From Chara braunii (lineage: Eukaryota > Streptophyta > Charophyceae > Charales > Characeae), in the NCBI GenBank assembly GCA_003427395.1, contig BFEA01000183.1:1935311-1971957 (forward strand): a stretch of 36,647 nucleotides of DNA, read 5' to 3'. Position numbers and translations under genes: made by a program. Shown here in pieces: positions 19,176 to 28,163 of this stretch. Within the stretch, counting starts at the first letter, position 1, and each line of letters begins with the position of its first letter. A model generated the notes under the pieces. That model was given only the letters and a program-made list of their open reading frames with translations. It did not search any database and was not told where the DNA came from.

Positions 19176-20108
19176 TTCTTGTTCTGGCCTTGGAGCTCCT
19201 GAAGTGTTTGCATGATCCTGCAAAACATCAAGTCCCACAGTCCCAACATACAAACTCCCTGGCAAGTAGTCATCAAACAGTAATTAAATAAAACAAATAA
19301 ATATAATAACCCATAATAAAATAATAAGTAAACATAAACAATTCTTCACACCCAAGAGTTATTGATTATTTTGGATTTGGCCCACCACTAGCCAGGAATG
19401 ACAGACCTCCCGTCAGTCTGACATACCTTATTCGGCCCGCCTCAGGCCAGGACTAATCAGACCATTTGTCTTGACGACCCCTTTAACCTGCCTCCAGGTC
19501 AGGATCACCATACCCACTACTCGAGTATGGTGACCCTTTGGTACTCTCGCCACGACACCCAGACTAAAGCAGGTCTGGTCACCCTATGACAGTAGACTTC
19601 CCGCCAGTCAGATTGTCCCTTACCCGGATTTGACCACTGCGGTCGGGGACTGGCTTACCAACCAGTTTTTGGCCTAGGGTGCTGGTTGCCCCGCCCAAAT
19701 TTTTGAACGTGGGACCCGGTCTAACCACGGTTGTTCCAGGCTGTGGCGAACCTCACTGGATTGCAACCTCTGACGGCGGTAGGGTTCCAGCTGACCTTTC
19801 TTGACCTCACAGGCCAGACTGCCAGAGACTTAACCTCACTCAACTACGAAATTCGACACTCGCGTCGGGGACCTGCAGACCCCACTAGATTACAACCTAC
19901 TGCGGTAAGGCTCTGGCTAGCCCTGACAATCAATGCATCTTTAGGTTAGAGAAGAAAATCCCAGGTACAGACAATCAAACAAACTTCTCAAACCCACAGT
20001 CAACAAGTTCATGCCCCAGACAACATATCAGACATTTCTCAAGAGACGTCTCTTGAGTCTCAAGAGGCACTGAATAACAACAACAACAGCCGACAATGTA
20101 TCTCCTAA
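19176..20108. other. no genes seen; degenerate repeats
   Basis: It contains an AT-rich block (19280-19345) followed by GC-richer sequence in which AGGCCAG/ACCCAGACT/CTGGTCACC-type words recur (19380-19960). This is probably LTR sequence of the minus-strand gypsy element whose integrase lies at 20870-22060. Confidence 0.35.
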
Positions 20109-20264
20109 AGACCTCCCTTCAACCTCAAGAAATATAAAGTGTTGATCCCAGAGAGGTCCCTTCCCTCATCTGAGAATACTTCCAAGAGACCTCCCGTCAG
20201 CCTCAAGGAAGCATAGAAATATTGACCCCAGAGAGATCCCTTCTCTCATCTGGGACAGAAGATA
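20109..20264. repeat. two-copy 78-bp tandem repeat
   Basis: AGACCTCCCTTCAACCTCAA at 20109 and AGACCTCCCGTCAGCCTCAA at 20187. Both units go on to TTGA[T/C]CCCAGAGAG and CCCTTCYCTCATCTG. Confidence 0.85.
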
Positions 20265-20450
20265 GGAAACTTAGTCAGGAAACACGAAGTCCCCATGTTG
20301 ACAACTCTCTGGTTAAGGCAGGCTGAATTTTTTTATGCCTATCTTCCTGATAGTTTTCTTGGAAAGGCAACTCAGTCAGAAAACACGAAGTCCCTCTACT
20401 GGCAACTCTCTAGTCAGGTAGAGCCGAACTTCTTTATGTCCGTCAAACTC
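20265..20450. repeat. two-copy ~101-bp tandem repeat
   Basis: AACACGAAGTCCC at 20281 and 20382. Each is followed by TG[A/G]CAACTCTCTRGT and a GCWGAA/GCCGAA...TTTATG block. It directly follows the 78-bp tandem repeat. Confidence 0.8.
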
Positions 20451-20869
20451 TCTCCTCATCATGAGATTAATATTTGTTACTCTTTGATGTACCACATCCA
20501 TGGATTCTCTGAACTTGCTATCTTTGCAACTGCACTTCACGGTTGCTTCCCACTCAGGCATCTGACACTCATGGATCAACAGTGGCTCATCATTCCTGAC
20601 ACTTTAATCTCATTGATTATGTCGCAGTTCAGATGCAGAAACAAATACAGATCATTTAAGAAAGTCTCTCTCAAGTTCTTTGTGATAAAGTCTGACATGC
20701 TGAAAATTGATATACTGAATTGACAATGCAAGAGTAGTCAAAGCCTGTTGAAGCTTTTGTCCTTATAGTGCCTCACTGTCTCACTATACTTCTCTCAGTC
20801 TTCTGAAACTGCTCTCTTACCGAATGATTGACTTTCTTTCATTTCCTTGTGATCATTGTAGGGACCAAG

Positions 20870-22060
20870 TCAGGGTCTCTGAAGATAAACTTACGAAGTC
20901 TTGACCCTGATACCATGTCATGAACTCTTGAACCATCCATCTCTATTATCTCATAGTCTTTGCCTTCTGCTTCACCTGTAATTCTGTAGGGACCGAGCTA
21001 TCTGGGGTCCAACCGTTTAGTCCACTGAATCTAAAAAGAACTGTCGAACAAAAGAAAAACGTCACCAACTTTCAGTTTCTTTTTTCTTATATATTTTTTC
21101 TTGTTTCATCTCTCTTGATTTGATAATCTGTTGGTTGCCATCCTCTTTGAAACATCCATTACTGCTTAATCAACCTTTGATATCTGTCTCATTCTGATCT
21201 GAAGAAGCTCTGAGATAGAATATTCTTTGTCACTCTCTTGACTAGAGCATGTTCTAATTACACTCTCAATAGGCAGAGTAGCATACCGACCATACCACAG
21301 AGTGAATGGAGCATACCCAGTAGTTCTCTTGACAGTGATGTTGTCAGCATGAACTGCGGCTCTCAACACTTTTGGCCAGTTACTAAGGTTCCCTTCACAC
21401 CATTTAGCCAACGAATCTTTCAGAGTTTTATGACCTTTCTCGACAGGTGCGTTTGCTTGAGGATGATAGGTGGTTACATACCGAATTCTGACACCCAGTC
21501 TGAAAGTAGTTCTTCTTACAATCTCATTCTAAATTCAGATCCTCTGTCTGAGACAAACTCTCTGATGAAGGATACCTGAGATAGACTTCCTCTATCCAGT
21601 CAACCACTTGCTCGACTGTCTTCCTCTTCAGAGCTTTTGCCTCAACGTATCCTGAAAAATTCTCTCTTTCCTAGGGGCATGGTGATAAGATCCAAATGAA
21701 CCCGACTTCTTGGCTCTAGCAGGATAGTAGGAAATAAGGGTTCAATTATCCTTGTTGTAGACCTCTTCTGACATAACACACATAACTTACAGAATTTGTA
21801 AATCATGTCTCTCATGCTAGACCGGAAGTAGAGTTTAACTATCTTAGAGTAAGTTGCTTCAGCAACTCTATAACGACTAGCAAAGAGGTCACCTCTCTTT
21901 AGCCTGAACTTCTTGCTTGAATTTTTGCAGTAGTAATCCTTTTAACTGTTCCTCTCCCATCTTCTTTTCAATTTCTTGATAAAGGAACGAGTCTCTCAGT
22001 AGTAGGAATCTGACGCCTGGTAAAGGGCGAAGAGGTCTCTCCCCTTTTTCTCAACAACCT
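20870..22060 (-). pseudogene. Ty3/gypsy integrase, decayed
   Basis: In order on the minus strand: a zinc-binding CXXC (KFCKLCVLCQKRSTT, about 21790-21740), RVHLDLITMPLG with the first core Asp, GYVEAKALKRKTVEQVVDWI at about 21655-21590, FVSDRGSEFRMRL with the second Asp and a TAA just after, and then a frame change. Next come YHPQANAPVEKGHKTLKDSL with the catalytic Glu and NWPKVLRAAVHADNITVKRT. The 81-residue open segment 21166-21411 belongs here. The C-terminal part follows (KLKVGDVFLLFDSS, then GPYRITGEAEGKDYEIIEMD and GSRVHDMVSGSRLRKFIF, about 20990-20880). It is a different lineage from the plus-strand integrases in this window (VEKGH instead of TEQTN). RT is not seen upstream; 22061-22250 holds only traces. 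Confidence 0.8.
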
Positions 22061-22253
22061 GCACAGTCGATCCTCTGGAGACAGATTAATCAATGCTGGC
22101 AGATGTCCTTCTCAGTTGATTCATGTTGTGTAAGGGACGATGCTGGACCCGTTTTCCAGCAGGTGACGCTCCCCACCAATAGATGGAGCCTCTCCCCGGG
22201 TGCTAGTGATGCCTGCTCTTATCAGCAACGCTAGCACTGCAGGGGGTGTGTTC

Positions 22254-22282
<29 letters not shown>
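22254..22282. repeat. poly-A run (29 bases)
   Basis: Uninterrupted A run between the integrase remnant and the degenerate repeat field, possibly a retroposon tail. Confidence 0.9.
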
Positions 22283-22286
<4 letters not shown>

Positions 22287-22311
22287 TTCAATGATTTGTT
22301 CCATAAAGCTT

Positions 22312-22985
22312 GACCATCCAACTTAGGAACAATTGTCTAGCTCAGCCATTTTTCAAACACAGAGCACCACAACTTTCCTTTCCTTGGGTATATGACTAGG
22401 CCGTCCAACTTAATACAATGCCTAGTCGCCCTGAACTGTTTAAAATAACCAAGTTATGTATATATATATATATATATGCACTTAGTTTTTTAAGGCAACA
22501 TATGACTAAACCATTCAACTTGATACAAGGTCCAACCCGCCCCTTCTTTACCACCAATTTACTCTTAGTTAATACTCTATTCAGTTTGTGATAAACTATA
22601 ATCAGACCATCCAACTTAGGAACAATTGTCTGACTAACGTGTTCATAAATAGAATAGTAGTAAGGTATAGACAAAATTTATCCTTTTGGTTTCAGCATGT
22701 GCGTGGCTCCAGACCAGACCATCCAATCTTATGGAATAATTGTTCAGTCCTTCACCTGATCTCTCCCTCAGAACAAACAAGAAGTTCGAATCATCTAGAC
22801 TTATAGAACAATTGCTCAAACTCCCTCTTTCAGGAACAAAGAAACATCAGAAAACCCCAAACAAAACAAGGCGACCGAGCCATCCAAAGTTATGGAACAA
22901 TTGTTTGGTCCCTGAAAAGCAAGCACGTGCAACCCTCACAAGTCGGAGCAACCAGACCATCCAAACTTGTTTTCTGTCATTTGCA
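22312..22985. repeat. degenerate repeat, eight units at 71-110 bp spacing
   Basis: A word like GACCATCCAACTTAGGAACAATTGT recurs, in better or worse form, with its CCAT (or equivalent) at about 22314, 22401, 22511, 22617, 22719, 22790, 22880 and 22957. The clearest copies are at 22312, 22615, 22717 and 22878. A microsatellite (AT)n lies at about 22456-22476 between units. Confidence 0.65.
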
Positions 22986-23218
22986 AAAACCAGGGCGGAC
23001 ACCCTTGTAAGGTTATCCACACCGACAACGAAGAACTCCAAGTCGTAATGTCGCGACCGGTGTTGGGAGTTGTGAAGCCGCACTGGGATGGGTAGATGAT
23101 CCTGCTTGGCCAACTACCAACGTCTGGCAAGCAGTGCCTACAACAATCGTCAAAGCGGCAAGAGCGGCAGGGGCCGATAAAGGTGCCGCAACGGACAGGG
23201 TGGTCCCGAGCGGCAGCA

Positions 23219-23686
23219 TCACTCACCACTACTGAGGGTGAGTGTTGGGCACGAGTCGAAGAGGGGGAACCACCACGTCTCCGTGTCTGAAGTTTTTGGG
23301 AACCGGACTGGGAGCCGGTAGGGGATGGGGTGTGGGAGCGGTGGAGGGAGACCCCTTGAGGGGGTTGACGTCAAGGGCAAACGCATTGAATTAGGTCCAA
23401 ACGCATCGAGGCGCACTTGCATCGGTGCGAGGAGGGTCGCGAGGACGGTTTCAAGGTCCATAGGGGCCTGATCGAGAACTGTTGGCTGGATGGGACCTGA
23501 GAGATGGATGGCGCCGCAACAATCTCCTCGGATGTACTCTTCTTTGTAGTGGATGGATGGGAGTAGACATGGCAGGAGGTGGAGAAGGAGGTGGGGAAAG
23601 AGATGGGCTGGTGTGTGCAAAAAAAGGTCCACCAATGAGAGCGAGGGGTCCGCAGGAGCGGAGTGGGTAGTCATGAGTTGGCGCAC
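23219..23686 (-). CDS. hypothetical 155-residue reading frame
   Basis: The frame includes an ATG near 23674 (MTTHSAPADPSLSL). It contains MDLETVLATLLAPMQVRLDA (helical) and PYRLPVRFPKTSDTETWWFP, which vaguely resembles the start of a gag capsid region. The central part is leucine-rich from a CTCC-type DNA bias, and another frame overlaps it, so it could be chance. The upstream minus-strand sequence has leader-like TTTTTAGGGTTTTTATGGGG at ~23810-23790. Confidence 0.25.
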   Translation of the reverse strand: MRQLMTTHSAPADPSLSLVDLFLHTPAHLFPHLLLHLLPCLLPSIHYKEEYIRGDCCGAIHLSGPIQPTVLDQAPMDLETVLATLLAPMQVRLDAFGPNSMRLPLTSTPSRGLPPPLPHPIPYRLPVRFPKTSDTETWWFPLFDSCPTLTLSSGE

Positions 23687-23783
23687 TCCGTGACCAACGG
23701 ATCACCCGTGAGAGGGTGGCGTGAAGCCGGTCGAGGGGAGAGGATCCGTTCGGGTCCAGGGTGCCCGACGGGAGGAGGCAAGA

Positions 23784-23845
23784 GAACCCTAAGCCCCATA
23801 AAAACCCTAAAAAAAAAACGAACTGCAGTTTGGGGGGGTTAGGGT
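23784..23845 (-). promoter_or_regulatory. telo-box-like motifs
   Basis: AACCCTAA occurs at about 23785 and AAACCCTAA at 23802, with an inverted GGTTAGGG near 23838. Plant telo-boxes (AAACCCTAA) lie near transcription starts of some housekeeping genes. Here they precede the weak minus-strand frame at 23219-23686. Confidence 0.35.
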
Positions 23846-24061
23846 AGAGTACCGGCAACCTAATCAACAAAAGGAAATAACAATCATGGAGGGGAGGGGG
23901 AAAAAAAAATAAATAAATAGTAAAATTTCAAGATAAAAATAAAAAACAATAAATAAATAATAAAATAAAATTTTAAAATAAGCAAAAGGTGAGGAGATAA
24001 TTAATATTTATTTTTTTGGAATTTTCGACAGCATTTCCCTACCCCCCATAGGGTCAAAAAT

Positions 24062-24135
24062 GTCCCAGCGGCTAACTCAGTTGGTCAGGCACACAAGTGG
24101 CATTCAGGAGGTCTTCGGTTTAATTTCCATTGGCC
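24062..24135 (+). repeat. tRNA-like head of a SINE or tRNA pseudogene
   Basis: GTCCCAGCGGCTAACTCAGT then TGGTCAGG resembles a tRNA 5' end and D-arm (box A, GGCTAACTCAGTTGG). About 45 bases later CGGTTTAATTTCC resembles a degraded box B (GGTTCGAATCC). The anticodon stem is not convincing, so a working tRNA is unlikely. An A run at 24446-24455 could be the 3' tail of a SINE starting here. Confidence 0.5.
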
Positions 24136-24507
24136 TCATGCACCTTCCTGGGCAAGTTTGGTGCCCGCCACCTAGAGATATGGCGTTGGTCCCCCCGAGT
24201 GGCATTGAGCAGAGACTATTGATGTTCATAGGGGGAGGGGACCGGAGGGGACCGGAGGGGAGGCACAGTGACTGGCCCATCGAAAAAGCTCGGTCCCAAT
24301 GCTACCGACTGACCCCTGGCCGGTATCGCCCACCTGCTGTAGCAGGTATCGCACCTGCTGGTGGGTGCAGCTCCCGCATGTTCCCTCGTTGGAGGCTTGA
24401 GCACGGATGTGGCTGCTACGGGGTTCCCCGTAATACTATAACGGCAAAAAAAAAAGGCCTGAAAGGCTGTCCTGTCCAGATTTGACAGGTAATTGAATTG
24501 GTTGGGC

Positions 24508-24896
24508 TTAAACCACTAGTACCTTTGCCGCTTGGAAAATAGCGGACCTCGGGTAGGCATCCGACCTTTTCGAAGGCCGAAACGAAATGACGACCGCCGA
24601 TCAGATTTATCAATGACAGTCGTCGTCGGGCCCGACCTCCGAAAATTCAGTCGATTGGGAAAACAGCCAGTTTTCCCTATTTTCCCACGCAGGAAAGGTA
24701 CTAGTACCTTTGCCACTTGGAAAATAGCGGGCCTCGGTAGGCATCCGACCTTTTCGGAGGCCGAAACGAAATGACGGCTGCCGATCATATTTATCAATGG
24801 CAGTCGTCGTCGGGCCCGACTTCCGAAAATTCAGGCGATTGGGAAAACAACCAGTTTTCCCTATTTTCACACGCAGGAAAGGTACTAGTGGTTTAA
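24508..24896. mobile_element. tandem pair of MITE-like units with terminal inverted repeats
   Basis: Perfect 19-bp inverted repeats (TTAAACCACTAGTACCTTT) bound the stretch at 24508-24526 and 24878-24896. Inside are two direct ~185-bp units sharing the junction palindrome AAAGGTACTAGTACCTTT (ACTAGT at 24700). Each unit runs ACTAGTACCTTTGCC...GGAAAGGTACTAGT, and its two ends are imperfect inverted repeats over ~31 bp. The units agree at about 90% or better by eye. There is no coding content. The outer TTAA could be a target duplication (piggyBac-like) or part of the repeat; this cannot be decided from one copy. Confidence 0.8.
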
Positions 24897-24908
24897 AGAA
24901 CTAACCTT

Positions 24909-24929
24909 AAAAAAAAAAAAAAAAAAAAA
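24909..24929. repeat. poly-A run (21 bases)
   Basis: A run just right of the MITE-like pair. Confidence 0.9.
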
Positions 24930-25263
24930 GTCCCAAGAGGAAGGAGAGACCAAGAGACGCACACTAAGTTTCAAAATGCCACAAACTAAAAATTTCAGAA
25001 AAATAAATAAAGACATAAAAAAATAAGAAGTGGAGGAGAGTGAAAAAAAATCGTCAAGAAGAATGACTAAAAGATGGAAAAATTTTGCTACAAATTTAAT
25101 GTCCCCAAGGGGTCGACATGTGTTGGAAGAAGAGAGTAAGGAGAAAAGAGAAAATTTCGACAACACTTCATTACCCCCAAAGGGTAAAAAATGTGCGCCA
25201 TTAGCATAAGTAACTGTCCTAACAAGATATAGAGGTGCCGCAACAAAATTCAAAATTTCAACC

Positions 25264-25283
25264 AAAAAAAAAAAAAAAAAAAA
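25264..25283. repeat. poly-A run (20 bases)
   Basis: A run at the left edge of the purine-rich tract. Just before it (25153-25191), TTTCGACAACACTTCATTAC and AAAGGGTAAAAAATG echo a sequence at 24024-24061 next to the tRNA-like head. Confidence 0.9.
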
Positions 25284-25309
25284 GGAATAAGATAATTTGA
25301 TTTTTTGGG

Positions 25310-25744
25310 AAAAAAGAGGAAATTTAAATAAAAGAGAAAGACAAAATAAGAAAAACAGAAAAATTCAAAGTTGGGGTGACGAGGAAATGAAAAGTGATGA
25401 AAAACGAGAGAAATAGGTGAGAAAGAGAAAAAGTGGGGGGTGGGGAGATGATTGGGTTGTAGTTGGGTGAGGGAAGGGGGAGAGGAGGGTGAGAGAATGC
25501 GAGAGAAAGGGATGGGAAAGGTGGAGAAGAAAAGGAAAGATTAATCGAAGGAGAAAAGATGGTGGAAGATGAGTGAAGAGGGAGGAGTATGAGAGAACAC
25601 TAGGAAGGAGAGGAGAGTAGGAAAAAGAAGAGAGGACAGTGAGGTAGGATGGGGGAGTAGTGGTAGAGTTAGGAAAGATTATTAGATGAGGGGGGGAGGG
25701 GAGAAAAAAGAGGTTGGGGGAGAGTAGGTAGTGAGTAGGGAGGT
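25310..25744. repeat. purine-biased tract, ~430 bp
   Basis: The plus strand is almost entirely A and G with scattered T and very few C. It yields long pyrimidine-coded open frames on the minus strand (Ser/Pro/Leu/Phe-rich) that are artefacts of the bias. Confidence 0.85.
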
Positions 25745-25855
25745 TATACCAAGCTCTTGGGTGGCCAAGAGCAGAGAACACTACCGTGGATCTTGGCCTT
25801 CAAGGTGGCGCTGGCCTGCTGCCGCAGCAATAAAAAAAGTAATGATGATAATTTG

Positions 25856-26095
25856 GGGTTGGCTGAGATCTTGATCAGCCACCCTGATTGCACAGTTCCC
25901 TAGCCGAGGGGGTCTTCACTGCTGCCAAACTGCCCCTGCAGCAGTAGAAATAATAATAATAAACATAATAATAATAATAATAATAATAATCATAATCATC
26001 ATCATCATCATCATCATCATCTGGGTGTGCTGAGATCTTGATCAGCCACCCAGATTCCACTGTACTGCAGCCCCCTAGCCTAGGGGATCTTCAAG
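25856..26095. repeat. two hairpin-forming direct repeats around AAT/ATC microsatellites
   Basis: GGCTGAGATCTTGATCAGCC at 25861 and TGCTGAGATCTTGATCAGCC at 26029, each followed by ACCCWGATT and a CCCTAGCC[G/T]AGGGG block. Between them are an interrupted (AAT)n and an (ATC)n at 25949-26022. The second copy has an extended stem (TCTGGGTG...CACCCAGA, 26021-26055). Confidence 0.8.
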
Positions 26096-26111
26096 TTCTT
26101 CAGCAAGCTGC

Positions 26112-26662
26112 CACGTGTCACTAAAATGGCCACGTGTGCAGGCAGCAGCAGCCACGACGCCGGGGGGAAGGGGGGTTGCAAATAGCATCCCACCCGCTGC
26201 TGTTGTGTTGGCCATTGCTCGCCGCTCGCCGACCGGGGGGAGTAAATAGCTGACGAGGAACTCTTCAACAGCAACGTGCCATGCTACAAGGACATGGATA
26301 GAGTTCGGCCAGTGTGTTAAGCCGCTGGCTACGCACACACATGACTGGCAGCTGCCCGGTTCAAATCCTGGCAGCTGCCCAGTTCAAATCCTGGCAGCTG
26401 CCCGGTTCAAATCCTGCCAGCTGCCCTGTTCAAATCCTGCCAGCTGCCCAGTTCAAATCCTGGCAGCTGCACTCCCAGATACTGATATAATATAATGCGG
26501 GGCGGGGCAGTGTGGGCACGTGGCGCGTGCGGTGGAATCCAGGAGCGAAGTGGGGCGAAATGGGGCAGGGCTGGCTAGAGTGGGCACGTGGCGCGTGCAG
26601 CGGCCTTGGCCTTGGCACTTGTGCGTGCGTGTCGTGACGACACTCTCCTTTTTCGCCACGTG
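26112..26662. promoter_or_regulatory. five CACGTG (G-box) sites
   Basis: CACGTG at 26112, 26131, 26517, 26585 and 26657. Two of them lie in a repeated TGGGCACGTGGCGCGTGC. G-boxes are plant bZIP/bHLH sites, but no gene start is seen nearby, so this may be chance plus local duplication. Confidence 0.35.
26305..26461 (+). repeat. tRNA(Ser/Leu)-like unit with five tandem box B repeats
   Basis: TCGGCCAGTGTGTTAAGCCG resembles the box A/D-arm of a Ser or Leu tRNA (TGGCCGAGTGGTTAAGGCG). It is followed by GCCCGGTTCAAATCC as box B. From 26347 a 23-bp unit (GGCAGCTGCCCGGTTCAAAT plus CCT) is repeated five times, at 26347, 26370, 26393, 26416 and 26439. Every unit keeps GTTCAAATCC, and a partial sixth GGCAGCTGC ends at 26470. 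Box B is the TFIIIC contact of RNA polymerase III genes. Confidence 0.75.
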
Positions 26663-27154
26663 TGCGTCACTGTTTAGGGCATTCATTGGGGGGACGAGAG
26701 ATCGAGTTTGATGTGACAATTGTAAGGTGTACACTTCTACTGTGGTCCGGTGTAAAACAGGCAAACCACTTCTTAGATACCGGATGGTTTTGGAGCAATG
26801 GGCGCGGGGTCGAGAGTCGCTGCCATTAAATTTTGCATGGAGTGGGCTACAAGTCGTGATTTCAAGGACAGCTCAAGCAGGCGTGGTTTTGAGGGCGCCT
26901 TAAATTTTCCGCTCCTCTGATCGCACTCTGGCATCACGGATGTCTGGATACAAGTACAGAGAAGCCATATTGGGAGGGGTCGGCCTCGCTCCGTTGCTCA
27001 ACATTATCTGGATTTGGAAATGGCCCTTATCCATTCAAAATGTTCAACCAGTTCGAATCCATTTGGTCCGTTTTTCAGTCCAAATCCCTGTTGAAGGTAG
27101 GGTAGTGAAATGACGGCCGACTTTTTTTTTCAATCAGTTCGAATGTGTTTGCTC
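26663..27154. other. flank of the LTR element, no genes seen
   Basis: No coding frame or repeat recognised. The last bases before the LTR (TGCTC) do not match those after the 3' LTR (GCGTT), so no target duplication is visible. Confidence 0.4.
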
Positions 27155-28150
27155 TGAAACGGTTTTCACCTTTCTGCAGTCACATATGCGGGCCCTAGAG
27201 TTCTATCCCCATACCTCACTTTGCCCATATACAGTATCGAGTCGACACCCGAGTGTTTGAACCCGTGACCTGTGTTTTGGTAGTTGTTTGTCGTTTGTCT
27301 TAGGTCTGTGTAGTGGTAGGGGTTCGATCTGTAGGTCTGTCGATTAGCAGTCACAGCTTTGTAGAGGTCGTAGCTGTAGGTATTCTGAAAGGTCAAGGTC
27401 GTAGCTGCTACAGTCCTGAAAGGTCAAGGTCGTAGCTGCTACAGTACCCAAAAGGCCAAGTCCACAGACTTCCAGAAGGTCCGGAAGTGGCCTTCCAAAG
27501 TGTCTCACGTTTAGTCAAAGGCAAGTGGGCAAGTGGTGAGCCCAACTGCGTTACGTCGGCAGTGCGACTGCATCGAGTTGGCAGTGCAAACCCATGCAGT
27601 CAGCGGTAGAGGTCCCGGTCAGTCAAGAGTCCAGTCAAGCAAGTACCGTGTGGGACTGTGTGCACCGAGGGCCTGGGAAAGGGGCAGACCAACGAGTTAC
27701 AAAAGTATAAATCAAGAGGCAGCACCCAGTCATTCATTCATTCGCTGCGTAAGCCATGCGGAAGCGCTGCTACAACATCTTGTGCGAAGGTGGTCTGCAG
27801 GTTGCCCGAAGACGAAGTGGACTGAAGAGAGACAACGTAGTCATAGTCAGTAGACGTTGAGCGGCCATAGCCGCTGTAGTGTTAGAGGTTAGTGAACGTG
27901 TACAAGTGAGTGTGTGTGGGTGTATTCAGGGTGTTGCAGAGTTGAGTGTGGGTGAACGGTGGTGCTGAACACAGTGACGAGAGTTGTGATGTACAGGCGC
28001 TGATGCACCATAGTCTGTTGAAGCGAGTTTGCATCTGAACTGTGTTTTTGGTTGCCATATCTCTGAGCTTGGTGTGGGCGTTGCGCGCCAGTGTGAAACG
28101 CCATCTGTTTGCATGTATGTGAAGTGGAAGTGAATGCGATACTGATTGCA
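27155..28150 (+). repeat. 5' LTR (996 bp)
   Basis: It begins TGAAACGG and ends GATTGCA, matching 35033-36027 throughout. Inside are a tandem ~31-bp repeat (GGTCAAGGTCGTAGCTGCTA twice, 27390-27445), a TATA-like box (27706) and a small hairpin AGCGGC-CATA-GCCGCT (27860-27875). Confidence 0.95.
27706..27712 (+). promoter_or_regulatory. LTR TATA box
   Basis: AAAAGTATAAATCAAGAGG, preserved in the 3' LTR at 35583. Transcription would then start about 25-35 bases on, near the CATTCATTCATTCGCTGCG stretch, defining the U3/R border. Confidence 0.6.
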
Positions 28151-28151
28151 T

Positions 28152-28163
28152 TGGTATTCGAGC
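28152..28163 (+). other. primer binding site-like sequence (tRNA-iMet type)
   Basis: TGGTATTCGAGC follows the LTR after one base. The plant initiator-Met PBS is TGGTATCAGAGC, a 10 of 12 match. The two mismatches could be decay, or another tRNA may be used. Confidence 0.55.

Noticed and set aside
20295-20723. 142-residue plus-strand frame
   Set aside because: It starts inside a tandem repeat and has no recognisable domain; the surrounding element reads on the minus strand.
22312-22985. CRISPR array
   Set aside because: The repeated words are degenerate, spacing is irregular (71-110 bp), and the context is a eukaryotic transposon-rich region.
23784-23845. Interstitial telomere repeat
   Set aside because: Only two separated CCCTAA words and one inverted word, far short of a telomeric array.
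25365-25781. 138-residue minus-strand open frame rich in Ser/Pro/Leu/Phe
   Set aside because: It is produced by the purine bias of the plus strand; no domain and no start context.
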